From: Catalinimonas sp038039535
GTDB lineage: Bacteria > Bacteroidota > Bacteroidia > Cytophagales > Cyclobacteriaceae
Length of the DNA: 64,000 nucleotides
Assembly (NCBI RefSeq): GCF_038039535.1
Contig: NZ_JBBPHP010000016.1
Location: forward strand, 62,001 to 126,000
Direction: 5' to 3'
The first letter of the stretch is position 1, and every line of letters starts with the position of its first letter. The notes under the pieces are model-generated. The model saw nothing but the letters and a program-made list of their open reading frames with translations, had not been told where the DNA came from and did no database searches. Positions 55,960 through 64,000 of the stretch are shown here, piece after piece. Position numbers and translations under genes: made by a program.

Positions 55960-57477
55960 TTATTGATTGAGCAGCGCATAAATCTGATCGGCTACCTTTC
56001 CGGAAGAGGGGCGGTCAGCTTCCGGATCTTGAATTCTACCTTCCCGGTCAATCAAAATGTATCGGGGAATTCCGGTCAACATATACTTTTTCCAGATAGA
56101 AGCTTCTTCTTCATTCACATCATTATGCATATGTGTGCCGATCAGGTCAGGGTGCTCCTCCAAGTATTCCAGCCAGGCAGACTTATTATTATCTACTGAA
56201 ACATACAGGAAGCTCACGTCTTCCTCTTCGGCCAGCTCTTGTCGTAATGCTATAGAAGCGGGAAACTCCTCCCGGCAGGGACCGCACCAGGTAGCCCATA
56301 CGTCTATGTATACCACTTTGCCTTTGAGGTCGCTTAAAGCCAGCCTTTCTCCCTCAGGAGTAGTGCCGTAGAAATCAGGAGCAGGGCTCCCCGTACTGAT
56401 TGCCATCCAACGATCATACTTTTCTTCCAGTGATGTCAGATAAGGAGAGTTACTGTTATTTTTGAGAAATTGATGATATAATGAATCTATATCAGGAGAT
56501 ATTCCTTTCCTATCCATCCATGAGCTGATATTCCAGGCCAGGAAATAGTCTGAAAATTTAGCCTGATCATACTGGGTACGGATAAGACTATCTATCATGG
56601 ATGGCATTTGCTTGTGCAAATTTTCCCTTTCCTCTGCACTCGTGCCATAATACAAGGGGTAAGCGACAGTAGCATCCATACTTCGCTGTAACAAGAAGGC
56701 GTAGTCAGGCATCTGCTTTTTCATCAGATTTGAGTCGTAGGGGACTCTTTGATACACACTGCTAAAAGCTTCAGGCAACTGATACGCTCCTACCGTTTCG
56801 CCATTACTTATGGCTTTCACTACAAAATCATTCTGCAACAAAAAGGCATAACTTGCTTCTTCTTTCAGCACGTCTATCTCATTCCTTTTTTCCATCAGCG
56901 CTCTCATCTCAGCATCCATATCCACGCTATCCGCGTACCGCTGAAGGAAGCTATCCATACTATAGCGAATAGAGTCCAGCCGATCTAGAAAAGCCTGCTG
57001 TTCAAGCTCCCATATAAACTTCCCTCCACTTCTGAAAAATGGTTGTCTAACAAGAAATGAACCTGCCAGATAATTGTTTACTTCGGCTCCTTCACCTTCA
57101 AAACTGAGAGGCTGCTTTGGGGCTGCACCATCTATCGTTATTGTGAGCGAGTCTCCTGGTTCCAGATACAGCTGATTACTCTTGAGCTGCTCTTGCTCTG
57201 TCAACTGATAATCCAGTATCGCAAACAGTCCATGCGCCAGTTTCATGTCCATCTCGCCTTTTCCCAGTGAATCCAATGTCACTTCTGCCAGGATATTACT
57301 TTTACCGCTAAGCATATCAAAAGTCAGCACCTTTACCGTATCTGAGGCCAGATGCTTCGCCTTTACATTGATATATACTGACTGCGTATCAGTTTGCCTG
57401 CTTCGCTGGTCTTCTTGACAGGCATAGAAAAATAAGGAGACAGCTAGTGCAAGAAGAGAGAAGAGTGAATTTCTCAT
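55960..57477 (-). CDS. TlpA family thioredoxin-like protein
   Basis: 505 residues with an N-terminal lipoprotein-like signal (SLFFYACQED). The first 370 residues are a DUF4369-type and helical domain. The C-terminal thioredoxin fold (about 365-505) has GKVVYIDVWATWCGPCREEF with the WCGPC active site and a cis-proline at GIPRY. Proteins of this layout act as periplasmic disulfide or thiol reductases in Bacteroidota. It reads leftward and stands alone. Confidence 0.9.
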   Translation of the reverse strand: MRNSLFSLLALAVSLFFYACQEDQRSRQTDTQSVYINVKAKHLASDTVKVLTFDMLSGKSNILAEVTLDSLGKGEMDMKLAHGLFAILDYQLTEQEQLKSNQLYLEPGDSLTITIDGAAPKQPLSFEGEGAEVNNYLAGSFLVRQPFFRSGGKFIWELEQQAFLDRLDSIRYSMDSFLQRYADSVDMDAEMRALMEKRNEIDVLKEEASYAFLLQNDFVVKAISNGETVGAYQLPEAFSSVYQRVPYDSNLMKKQMPDYAFLLQRSMDATVAYPLYYGTSAEERENLHKQMPSMIDSLIRTQYDQAKFSDYFLAWNISSWMDRKGISPDIDSLYHQFLKNNSNSPYLTSLEEKYDRWMAISTGSPAPDFYGTTPEGERLALSDLKGKVVYIDVWATWCGPCREEFPASIALRQELAEEEDVSFLYVSVDNNKSAWLEYLEEHPDLIGTHMHNDVNEEEASIWKKYMLTGIPRYILIDREGRIQDPEADRPSSGKVADQIYALLNQ

Positions 57478-57556
57478 GATCTAAAATTAAATTTTACCCT
57501 ACTTAAAGTAAATTATTAAGTATAAGATAAATAAATCATGAGATATTCACAATTAA

Positions 57557-59239
57557 TCAATTATCATTCGGCCATAGCTCCTTAAATTCATCTGCTTTCC
57601 CCAGGTATTCATAGCGCTGCAAAGCAATAGGTACGTTGCCATTGACCATCAGGAAGTCATGGAAATTGCGTAAGCTGAAGTTGTCTCCCTGCTGTATTTT
57701 GGCATCAGCCAGAAACTTCATGATCTGTATTTTGCCTATCTGATAAGAAATTGCCTGTCCCGGGGTGAGGCTGAAGAAACCTGCTTCTTCTACCGCTGTT
57801 TCCCTATCCATCGGTACAATGGTTTCCAGATAATTGGCGGCTTCAGGAATATCATAATTACCTACTGCCAGATTCACATCTATATCTACCCGCAGGGCAC
57901 GCAGCCGCATAAAGCTGTACATGATTTCCCGGGTGCGTGGTCGGTCATCCAGTAAACCAAACTGCAATAACATTTCCTCTACATAGAAACCAATTCCCTC
58001 AATAGGGCCGGAGTCAAAGAAGCGGCGGCGGATAGGGTTATCATTCTTCCACGAACGTACCAATTGAAAATAATGGCCGGGCACACCCTCATGAATGATG
58101 ATAGGGCGAGGGTCCTGCGCTATGGCTTTGTAGAAATAAGGCAGATCCCAGGAAGGATCACGGATATAGCTTACGCCATCAATATCCAGCCGCGATTCTG
58201 AGGTAAGGTCGTCTGTAACGCCCATATGGGCAAGAGGAGCCAGATAGGGGGTGAGTTCTTTATTGAGGTAGTGATTCACATCCTCAGGCACGCTCATGAT
58301 ATTCATCTCTTCCATAAAATCCCTGATTTCCTGCTCCTGCTCTGCTTCTTTGGTAATCTGTGCCTGGGCATTCTCAAAAAGTGTGGGGGCAGGTTCATCC
58401 ACATTGCGCATCTGCTCAAACACATCAAAAGCTACCGAACGGCTCCATTCCATCGCTCCCATAGTCAGCAGTTCTTCGGGCGTAAAAGGTATGAGCGCAA
58501 TGTTCTTCAGAAAGTAGTTATAATTTTCTCTGCCGACCTCAAAGGATTGGGCCATCTCCGGCATCTCTTTTTCCAGCCAGTCAGCGTAGGCAACCAAGGC
58601 TTCAGTAGCAGCTTGAGTAGCCTTGTCCAGTTTTTTGTGGTAAGATTTATCAGCCACCTGCTGAAGCGCCTCATTCATCTGCCGCATCTTTTGATCAATA
58701 CCTTCCAGATTATTTAAGGCGATCACCGCTCCTCCGGCAAAAGGCTCGGTCAGATTAGTATGTGCATATTCAAGCGTAGTGGGAATAGATTGGAGGCGGA
58801 GAATTATCTCTTCCAGGCGGGCATCATCCATTTCTGTATGTAAAACCAAGAGTTCAAACAAAACTCCCAGGGTCTGATGCACATAGAAGTCAGGATTGCG
58901 GTAGGGGAGGCGCAGTACGTTCAGTTCCCAATTGATTCGCTCTACTGCGGAGTGCAACAGCAAAAAATCCACACTGTCTGACTTATTCCAGCCACTTTGG
59001 TCAATCGCATCCAGCGCATTACGAAATCGCTCATAATCCTGATGGTATTGCTGCAGGGCTTCCGGTGAATAATCGGGCACCCAGCCCTTAGGTCGCTCCA
59101 CCCGGTTAATATCGTCGCCGCTGGCAGGCTGCATTTTGGCACGCCAGGCAAAAAAAGTTTCCCCAAAGCTTTGCAAATCGTCATTGGCGAATGCAAAGAG
59201 GGGAAGGAGGGTTAGGATAAGGATTCGGACTAATGTCAT
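57557..59239 (-). CDS. DUF885 family putative metallopeptidase
   Basis: 560 residues with signal peptide (LILTLLPLFAFA). The HEGVPGHYFQLV motif (HExxxH-like with a Glu) near 345 and later EGIGFYVEEMLLQ are the DUF885 zinc-peptidase features, and the final GQAISYQIGKIQIM is also conserved. It is thought to cleave peptides in the periplasm; substrates are unknown. It is about 200 bp from the sortilin-type gene. Confidence 0.85.
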   Translation of the reverse strand: MTLVRILILTLLPLFAFANDDLQSFGETFFAWRAKMQPASGDDINRVERPKGWVPDYSPEALQQYHQDYERFRNALDAIDQSGWNKSDSVDFLLLHSAVERINWELNVLRLPYRNPDFYVHQTLGVLFELLVLHTEMDDARLEEIILRLQSIPTTLEYAHTNLTEPFAGGAVIALNNLEGIDQKMRQMNEALQQVADKSYHKKLDKATQAATEALVAYADWLEKEMPEMAQSFEVGRENYNYFLKNIALIPFTPEELLTMGAMEWSRSVAFDVFEQMRNVDEPAPTLFENAQAQITKEAEQEQEIRDFMEEMNIMSVPEDVNHYLNKELTPYLAPLAHMGVTDDLTSESRLDIDGVSYIRDPSWDLPYFYKAIAQDPRPIIIHEGVPGHYFQLVRSWKNDNPIRRRFFDSGPIEGIGFYVEEMLLQFGLLDDRPRTREIMYSFMRLRALRVDIDVNLAVGNYDIPEAANYLETIVPMDRETAVEEAGFFSLTPGQAISYQIGKIQIMKFLADAKIQQGDNFSLRNFHDFLMVNGNVPIALQRYEYLGKADEFKELWPNDN

Positions 59240-59288
59240 ATTTTCATGCTTGTAATAAGATTATCAATTTTCAACGCTTATTTGCTTT

Positions 59289-59319
59289 GTTACTTTTTGT
59301 GGCAATGACAAAAAGTAAC
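59289..59319. repeat. Perfect 12-bp inverted repeat between the DUF885 and propeller genes
   Basis: GTTACTTTTTGT (59289-59300) / ACAAAAAGTAAC (59308-59319) with a GGCAATG loop, then a GC-rich stretch GCGCGGCTGCCGCC. The remaining 200-bp gap contains no gene. It may be a terminator or a dispersed element. Confidence 0.6.
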
Positions 59320-59440
59320 AGCGCGGCTGCCGCCAAAAAAGTCTAGCCATCCAGGCCGGAAATCTCCGAACGCTTCACCACACATACCAATCACACGCCC
59401 GCCGGATATTCAAGCCAACGCACAAAAACTAGCTGTTTAA

Positions 59441-62400
59441 CTATTCATTGTCAAACCAGCTGATGTCGGACTCTTCTACTTGCTGACGGTAATTTTGCCA
59501 GGCATTCGCGTAAAAGTCATCTACTGCTTGCTGAAATTCGTCTACCAGTTTTTCAGCCTGTGCCACTAGCGCCTTATCCTGTTCCGAAGGTTTATGTAGT
59601 CGTCCCATCAGCGCATATTGTGCATCAGACACACTGGAGTAAGCCGTAGTTTCAAAAGATTGCCAGGCGCCCACCTGCTTCTCCGGTCGCTTACCTCGGG
59701 CCTGCTCACTCAAGTGTCGCAATTCATCTTTGATCTGCTGAGAAAGCTTGACTAAAGTATCAGCTTCAGCATAATTCAGGGTTTTTAGCTGGGACTCAAT
59801 TTGACTAACTGTTTTTTCACTTTCAGTAATTTTATTTAAAGCAGAGCTCAGTTGACTTGTGCTTTTGTCCAGGCGCTTCAGCAGAGCATAGTGCGCGGCA
59901 TCTACTTCCGACTGATCGCCAAACCGAGGGTCAGGAATGACCTCCACTTCAGTAGTATCTTGGGTACCATCATACGTAATTACTGCCTGATAAGTGCCCG
60001 GCAACACAGGAATATCTCTGCTCTCATCAGTCACATAAGCGCCCGGAAGCTGTGCCGCCTGCTCATCCAGTTTCCAGGTGATGTAATTTAGTCCCAAATC
60101 CAGTTCCGTTCTACTAACGGTCTGAATAAGATTTCCCTGTGCATCATAGATTTCCGCTTTGACTTCCCTATCGGCAGTGGGTTGCTCAGCGATGTAGAAA
60201 GGAATTTTCACCTTCTGGAAAACCCTGTTCTCTCCTTCAAAAGTTGTATGAAAGCCCGTCCAGATATTGCCGGGAGGGGCAATGAACAAGCCTTTCACCT
60301 GCACCACCTCATTCAGCGGCAGGGCAGTCAATTGATCATTCAGATTTCCAGCAGCTGCTTCCCGCAGGCTCAGCAGATCGTCTATGATCCAGATCGCCCG
60401 CCCGAATGTACCTACGATCAGAGCAGATTCTCTTTCCTGTATGGCCAGGTCCATGGTAGAGACTGCCGGGAAGCCATTCTCAAATTGTGTCCAGTTATTC
60501 CCTTCATCCATACTGATCCATAAACCGTTCTCCGTACCCAGAAAAACCAGCTTAGGCTCTACCGGGTCCTGTATCACTGCCAGCGCATAGCCTTTCACAT
60601 CACTACCATCTACCATACGTTCCCAGCTTTTACCATAATTAGTGGTACGAAAAAGATAGGGCGCATAATCGCCCCGGCGATAATCATTAACGACCATCCA
60701 GGCGGTGGCGGCATCATGAGTTGAAGCTTTGATCTGGGCAATCCAGCTACCTTCCGGCATACCTTTTACATTGGCAGTTAGGTTTTGCCAGCTTTGTCCG
60801 CCATCCTGTGTCAGTTGTACCTGCCCATCATCAGTGCCTACCCAGACGATTTCCTTCTCCAACGGACTGGGAGCGATCGTCAGAATAGCATTGTAAAACT
60901 CCGCCCCTGAAGCATCTATCGTTAGCCCCCCATAGTCCTGCTTTTGCTCTTCAGGATTATTAGTGGTGAGATCGGGAGAGATAATTTCCCAATTGGCGCC
61001 CTTGTCAGTAGTTTTGTGCACAAACTGGCTGCCATAATAGGCGGCATCCTGATTCCAGGGGTCCCGTGCAAAACCAGCATTCCAGTTGAAGCGAAGGCGA
61101 GTATCCAAGTCGGTAGCCTGCGGCTTGATACTCTGGTAATACCCCGTAAGCTTATCGTAGCGGAAAAGATCGCCATTCTGAGCCGTACCATAGCCAAAAC
61201 GAGAATTGGCCGAGTCGGGTGAAATATAAAACCCATCACCTCCCACCAGATACTGCCAGTAGAGCGTGCGTATGCCTCCTCTTTTCCACACATAACCTGG
61301 CCCCGACCAGTTGCCATTGTCCTGCATGCCGCCATACACATTATAGGGCATATCATTGTCCACATTGATATGGTAAAACTGTGCCACCGGAATGGTCTCG
61401 GGAAAATACCAGCTCTTCCCATGATCGTGGGTGATGCCCAGCCCCCCATCACCACCAATGATAAAAAAAGTAGGATTGTTAGGATCTACCCAGAAAGCAT
61501 GAAAATCGGCGTGTATGCCTTTGGTCTCATCGGCAGGAATCATAGGAATGGAGTCAAAACTTTGACCTCCGTCATAACTTAATGTGAGGGGCTGATAAAT
61601 ATTGTACAGCCGGTTCTGGTCCTGCGGATCTACCGCTAAGTCCTGGAAGTAGAAAGGGCGGTTGTTGGTATAGCGGGGGTTATCATTGATCATTTCCCAA
61701 TGCTTTCCTCCATCATTACTGCGATAGAGGGCATTTTTCTCAGCTTCTACTTTGGCATATACTCTCTCAGGATTGCTGGGAGCAACAGCGATACCGATAC
61801 GCCCCAGTTCTCCGGCAGGCAGACCGTTTTCTTCACCCAGTTGCTGCCAGTTTTTGCCTCCATCATAAGTCACATATAGACCAGAGCCGGGGCCGCCGGA
61901 AGTGAAGCTGTAGGGAGTTCGCCTATGCTCGTACATAGCCGCGAATATTTTGTTGGGATTTTCAGGGTCCATCACCATATCCGCCACACCCGACTGCTCA
62001 TTGGTATAGAGAATTTTCTCCCAGCTTTCTCCACCATCAGTCGTTTTGTAAACCCCTCTATGTTCACCAGGCGTAAAAGGATCACCCATCACGCCTACAT
62101 AGACTATGTTGCCATCATTAGGGTCAATGAGGATACGATGGATGGTTTTAGATTCTTTTAATCCCCTAGATTGCCAGCTTTCTCCACCATCCATACTTTT
62201 GAATAAGCCCTGGCCCAGGTTCATGGAGTTGCGGGGATTGCCTTCACCAGTCCCTACCCAAACTACAGCGGGATTGTCCTGCTGCACCGCTATGGCACCT
62301 ATGTTCATGGTCGGCTGATCGTCAAAAATACTTTTCCAGGCCGTGCCTCCATTCTCAGATTTCCATACCCCGCCGGAAGCAGCCCCCACATAAATAACTT

Positions 62401-62578
62401 TAGTAGGATGATCTACTACCGCATCAATAGCGGTAATTCTCCCGCTCATATTGGCCGGCCCGACGTTGCGGATATTGAGGTTTTTGAAATATTCGGGTCG
62501 AAAGGTTTGGGCGTGGGTAAGGCTTAGGCTAACAAACAGAAACAGAATTAGTAATACATAGTAAGGTTTAAGAGACAT
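59441..62578 (-). CDS. Sortilin / VPS10-type beta-propeller secreted protein
   Basis: 1045 residues with a signal peptide (FLFVSLSLTHAQ). Repeated BNR/sortilin-type blades with Asp-box motifs follow: SENGGTAWKS, SMDGGESWQS, TTDGGESWEK, SNDGGKHWEM, plus NPxxxYVGxxxGGVWKS-type strands. A C-terminal Ig-like segment from about 790 and a coiled-coil from about 905-960 end it. Such proteins are often annotated as glycosyl hydrolases but the propeller alone is only a binding scaffold. No Por secretion C-terminal domain is clearly visible. Confidence 0.88.
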   Translation of the reverse strand: MSLKPYYVLLILFLFVSLSLTHAQTFRPEYFKNLNIRNVGPANMSGRITAIDAVVDHPTKVIYVGAASGGVWKSENGGTAWKSIFDDQPTMNIGAIAVQQDNPAVVWVGTGEGNPRNSMNLGQGLFKSMDGGESWQSRGLKESKTIHRILIDPNDGNIVYVGVMGDPFTPGEHRGVYKTTDGGESWEKILYTNEQSGVADMVMDPENPNKIFAAMYEHRRTPYSFTSGGPGSGLYVTYDGGKNWQQLGEENGLPAGELGRIGIAVAPSNPERVYAKVEAEKNALYRSNDGGKHWEMINDNPRYTNNRPFYFQDLAVDPQDQNRLYNIYQPLTLSYDGGQSFDSIPMIPADETKGIHADFHAFWVDPNNPTFFIIGGDGGLGITHDHGKSWYFPETIPVAQFYHINVDNDMPYNVYGGMQDNGNWSGPGYVWKRGGIRTLYWQYLVGGDGFYISPDSANSRFGYGTAQNGDLFRYDKLTGYYQSIKPQATDLDTRLRFNWNAGFARDPWNQDAAYYGSQFVHKTTDKGANWEIISPDLTTNNPEEQKQDYGGLTIDASGAEFYNAILTIAPSPLEKEIVWVGTDDGQVQLTQDGGQSWQNLTANVKGMPEGSWIAQIKASTHDAATAWMVVNDYRRGDYAPYLFRTTNYGKSWERMVDGSDVKGYALAVIQDPVEPKLVFLGTENGLWISMDEGNNWTQFENGFPAVSTMDLAIQERESALIVGTFGRAIWIIDDLLSLREAAAGNLNDQLTALPLNEVVQVKGLFIAPPGNIWTGFHTTFEGENRVFQKVKIPFYIAEQPTADREVKAEIYDAQGNLIQTVSRTELDLGLNYITWKLDEQAAQLPGAYVTDESRDIPVLPGTYQAVITYDGTQDTTEVEVIPDPRFGDQSEVDAAHYALLKRLDKSTSQLSSALNKITESEKTVSQIESQLKTLNYAEADTLVKLSQQIKDELRHLSEQARGKRPEKQVGAWQSFETTAYSSVSDAQYALMGRLHKPSEQDKALVAQAEKLVDEFQQAVDDFYANAWQNYRQQVEESDISWFDNE

Positions 62579-62611
62579 TAGTATAGGTCTTATTTTTAAT
62601 CTTTAGTTCAT

Positions 62612-62654
62612 CTTTCACCTTTGCCAAAGTTCGCAACTTTGGCAAAGGTGAAAG
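62612..62654. repeat. Perfect 20-bp palindrome, REP-like element
   Basis: The arms 62612-62631 and 62635-62654 are perfectly complementary around a CGC loop; each contains CTTTGCCAAAG-type sequence (CACCTTTGCC and GGCAAAGGTG). It lies 21 bases after the end of the REP-associated transposase gene, so it may be a REP or the transposase's own hairpin, or an operon terminator. Confidence 0.7.
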
Positions 62655-62674
62655 GTTAAATATAAGACCAAAAT

Positions 62675-63301
62675 CTATTCAATCATCCATTCCTGGATTT
62701 TATTGAGGGAAAGGTTTTGCTGATGAAAATCTTGATATGCCTGCTTTCCTCCAAACCAACTTAAAACGGCATCTCTCTCCAAGCGTGTTTTTCGCTCATC
62801 AGTAAAACTTAAAAAAGAAGAATGAGGATAAGCAGCGAGGTCATTAACAAATCCATGCAACACGGGGTTTGCATGTATATAATAAATCAGTCGGGTAAAA
62901 TATAGCTCACTATCTACTCTTTTTCTGTGAAATGGTTTTTCAAAGAGGGTGCCTGTTCTACCATATACCTTATTGAAGCTTTGCGTATAACAACTAAAAA
63001 AACGGGCAAACTGACGGCTTACTACTTTATCCATACTATGGAGACCAAGGTTGACCTTAAGTTTTTCTGTAAGTATATACTCTTCTAAGCTCTCTTGAGC
63101 ACGTACTCTTATCAGAAGATGAAAATGATTCCCTAGCAGGCAGTACGCAAAAGTTTCTGCAACTGGATCAATAAATAAAGCGTACTTCTCAAGAAAGAAT
63201 CTGTAGTTTTCTTCTTTGAGAAATATAGTTTCACCGTTTATGCCACGGTTGTACACATGGTAATAATCTCCTGGAAGAAGCGGAATTTCATGCTGTTGCA
63301 T
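62675..63301 (-). CDS. REP-associated tyrosine transposase (RAYT, Y1_Tnp)
   Basis: About 208 residues from the internal ATG (MQQHEIPLLPGDYYH); 18 upstream codons are in frame but unlike the family. Y1-type motifs: YYHVYNRGINGETIF, the HUH metal motif GNHFHLLIRV, then the Tyr helix SFNKVYGRTGTLF and IHANPVLHGF. RAYTs bind and cut REP hairpins and are usually single-copy. The palindrome just after the gene would be its natural target. Reads leftward, alone. Confidence 0.88.
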   Translation of the reverse strand: MQQHEIPLLPGDYYHVYNRGINGETIFLKEENYRFFLEKYALFIDPVAETFAYCLLGNHFHLLIRVRAQESLEEYILTEKLKVNLGLHSMDKVVSRQFARFFSCYTQSFNKVYGRTGTLFEKPFHRKRVDSELYFTRLIYYIHANPVLHGFVNDLAAYPHSSFLSFTDERKTRLERDAVLSWFGGKQAYQDFHQQNLSLNKIQEWMIE

Positions 63302-63364
63302 CTTTGACGATATGTAAGTTGTCTTCAACAGCGTAGTGACAAAAATTATACTCAAATAAAACTT

Positions 63365-64000
63365 ATGAAAATGAGTAAATCAGCAGTAATAGATATCAAG
63401 AAGCTGGGCTTTCCCTGGGAAACCAGCGACCCTTTTTTGTTTTGTGTGCATCATGAAGATGCTTACCCCCGCGGAAATAAAGACATGGGTCCTTCTGCCT
63501 CACTGGCAGGTAGAAATATTGGTCAGGATTTTAATGGTAAAGATGGCTGGAGCATGTATCATGGTTCTAAAGTTCCCGGCTTTCCAGCCCACCCGCATGT
63601 AGGCTTTGAAACTGTGACTATCGTTCGTCAGGGCCTGATTGACCACTCTGACTCACTAGGAGCCGCTGGTCGTTTTGGCGATGGGGATGTGCAGTGGATG
63701 ACCGCCGGAAAAGGCGTGCAGCACTCAGAAATGTTTCCTTTGTTAAAAGAAGATGAAGATAATCCGCTGGAACTTTTCCAGATCTGGCTCAATTTACCCA
63801 AAGCCAAGAAGAAAGCCGACCCTCACTTTGCAATGCTCTGGGGAGATACCATTCCTAAGTATAAAGCGAAAGACGAAGAAGGAAGAGAAACCAGCGTAGC
63901 CATAGTTGCCGGTAAAATTGGCGACTTACAGGCTCCTCCACCAGCACCAGACTCCTGGGCCGCTGATCCTGAAAATGAGGTAGCGATCTGGAATATCCGT
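63365..64000 (+). CDS. Pirin family protein (runs off the window)
   Basis: 212 codons visible from ATG 63365 (ATG 63371 is an alternative). The pirin N-terminal cupin is visible: PGFPAHPHVGFETVTIV (metal His residues), then HSDSLGAAGRFGDGDVQWMTAG and GVQHSEMF. Pirins are iron-binding cupins, some with quercetinase activity. The gene faces away from the RAYT gene. Confidence 0.92.
   Translation, partial: MKMSKSAVIDIKKLGFPWETSDPFLFCVHHEDAYPRGNKDMGPSASLAGRNIGQDFNGKDGWSMYHGSKVPGFPAHPHVGFETVTIVRQGLIDHSDSLGAAGRFGDGDVQWMTAGKGVQHSEMFPLLKEDEDNPLELFQIWLNLPKAKKKADPHFAMLWGDTIPKYKAKDEEGRETSVAIVAGKIGDLQAPPPAPDSWAADPENEVAIWNIR

Overview
The window looks like a chromosome segment of a free-living Bacteroidota bacterium, probably a Cytophagia/Cytophagales relative. 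The evidence is the gene content: DUF4230 proteins, a TlpA-like thioredoxin, a DUF885 protein, a sortilin-type beta-propeller, a fused ferredoxin-dependent 2-oxoacid oxidoreductase and PepSY proteins. A TAnnTTTG-like promoter box precedes the tRNA. It carries one complete-looking temperate siphovirus prophage of about 38.1 kb (15776-53904), inserted in the 3' end of a tRNA-Arg(CCG) gene. The prophage is visibly more AT-rich than its flanks.

Left flank (1-15720): almost everything is leftward. A quinone-oxidoreductase-like dehydrogenase is followed by a tightly overlapping four-gene operon: DUF5675 membrane protein, six-helix membrane muramidase-amidase, DUF4230 lipoprotein and large DUF4230 membrane protein. 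This looks like a chromosomal holin/endolysin-type envelope lysis or remodelling cassette. Next come an HD phosphohydrolase, a PepSY membrane protein, a VapBC-like toxin-antitoxin pair, and a three-gene operon of a GltD-like Fe-S flavoprotein and 2-oxoacid:ferredoxin oxidoreductase alpha and beta subunits.

Prophage: attL in the tRNA, then a GIY-YIG/NUMOD1 endonuclease, then a leftward late arm (16.8-37.3 kb) of tail fibre, tail tip, tape measure, frameshifted G/GT chaperones, tail tube, connectors, HK97-type capsid and protease, portal, TerL and TerS. Three extra genes interrupt the packaging end: a small rightward gene between portal and TerL, a PD-(D/E)XK-like nuclease between TerL and TerS, and a rightward beta-helix membrane protein beyond TerS. 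The centre (39-45 kb) holds a multi-HTH protein, small unknown genes, a control region with four copies of a 15-bp repeat, a divergent family-A-polymerase-like replication protein and structured RNA leaders. The right arm is rightward: an AntA/KilAC antirepressor, small overlapping genes, a tropism-type tail fibre and a beta-helix plus SGNH-esterase tail spike. An unknown gene coupled to the tyrosine integrase closes the element at attR. I recognise no lysis cassette and no CI-type repressor.

The most striking signal is a recurring nonamer, CTATTTATA, in gene orientation. It lies 13-17 bases before the first gene of most late transcription units, often before a TTG start. I read it as a candidate phage-specific late promoter. 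Direct repeats ATTAATACA in register beside both att sites look like integrase arm sites.

Right flank (53905-64000): the displaced tRNA 3' end with its terminator, a 1.3-kb gene-poor stretch containing a possible 30-residue membrane peptide gene, then a lipoprotein, a TlpA-like protein, a DUF885 protein, a sortilin-type propeller, a REP-associated transposase with a perfect palindrome beside it, and the start of a pirin gene.
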